From an uncultured Lachnospiraceae bacterium (lineage in GTDB: Bacteria > Bacillota > Clostridia > Lachnospirales > Lachnospiraceae), in assembly GCA_946533525.1 (NCBI GenBank), contig CAMNBW010000121.1:1-5532 (forward strand): a stretch of 5,532 nucleotides of DNA. Reading direction: 5' to 3'. The first letter of the stretch is position 1. Every line of letters starts with the position of its first letter. The notes beneath the pieces are model-generated. The model saw only the letters and a list, made by a program, of their open reading frames with translations, did not search any database and had not been told where the DNA came from. A program made the translations under genes and the position numbers. Below are positions 5,428 to 5,532 of the stretch, piece after piece.

Positions 5428-5532
5428 TCAAAATCTGAAATCCCTCTTCCCATTCCTGCGGATTTCTTCGATATTATGCGCGGCGATGCCACGGGTCTTT
5501 TCGTTGGGTATGCGCTGAAGCTCCTTTTCAAT
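5428..5532 (-). CDS. C-terminal end of an unidentified protein (partial, 34 codons visible)
   Basis: Reading the minus strand from the window edge, one frame stays open for 34 codons (starting IEKELQRIPNEK) and stops at TGA 5428-5430, with a basic tail ending KRDFRF. The composition is charged and soluble-looking, and third positions favour G/C as in the neighbouring genes. The gene would be co-directional with everything else and would end 44 bases upstream of the next promoter's -10. The stretch is too short to assign a family. Another minus frame and one plus frame are also open here, so this choice rests on composition and gene order. A weak AT-rich hairpin (5426-5440) followed by a T6 run overlaps its end, but I do not count it as a good terminator. 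Confidence 0.5.
   Translation of the reverse strand: MEKELQRIPNEKTRGIAAHNIEEIRRNGKRDFRF

Noticed and set aside
5417..5440. Terminator-like AT-rich hairpin with T6 run after the partial gene
   Set aside because: The stem is only five A/T-rich pairs (TTTCA/TGAAA), separated from the T-run by AAA. It is too weak to call.

Overview
The window looks like accessory DNA from a low- to mid-GC Gram-positive anaerobe. I infer the Clostridia, most plausibly Lachnospiraceae. The grounds are strong AGGAGG ribosome sites, TATAAT-type promoters, an intrinsic terminator with a U-tract, ATA/AGA/AGG codon use, and a short double-glycine leader peptide of the type common in that family. All genes I can support lie on the minus strand, so transcription runs from high to low coordinates.

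Layout in transcription order. (1) 5428-5532: the last 34 codons of a gene that continues beyond the window. (2) 5291-5043: a small 82-residue protein with a bacteriocin-type leader ending in Gly-Gly. It has its own promoter (5374-5408) and a convincing intrinsic terminator (4954-4985), so it is probably monocistronic. (3) 4723-5042: a 320-base gap holding that terminator, two further strong hairpins packed against it (4868-4951), a candidate promoter (4804-4823) and a 10-base direct repeat with a 42-base period. (4) 4722-2545: a 725-residue, cysteine-free protein with an acidic, probably disordered N-terminus, two basic aromatic-rich segments flanking a lysine/glutamate coiled coil, and a helical Ala/Gly-rich C-terminus. 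I recognise no named family. (5) 2460-1981: a 159-residue acidic protein whose predicted strand/helix order suggests the YbjN / type III secretion chaperone fold. (6) 1990-5: a 661-residue AAA+ ATPase. Its C-terminal domain strongly resembles the ATPase encoded in extracellular contractile injection system (eCIS, Afp15/PVC15-type) loci, and its N-terminus carries a second, degenerate nucleotide-binding domain.

Genes 4-6 read as one operon: no terminator lies between them, and the last two overlap by 10 bases. The most interesting reading is an eCIS-associated loading module. It would comprise a large cargo or accessory protein with a disordered N-terminus, a small acidic chaperone-like partner, and an AAA+ ATPase. 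The ATPase family assignment is well supported by motifs. The chaperone-like and cargo roles are inferences from fold pattern, composition and gene order. No sheath, tube, baseplate or spike gene is present in the window, so the link to a contractile particle rests on the ATPase alone.
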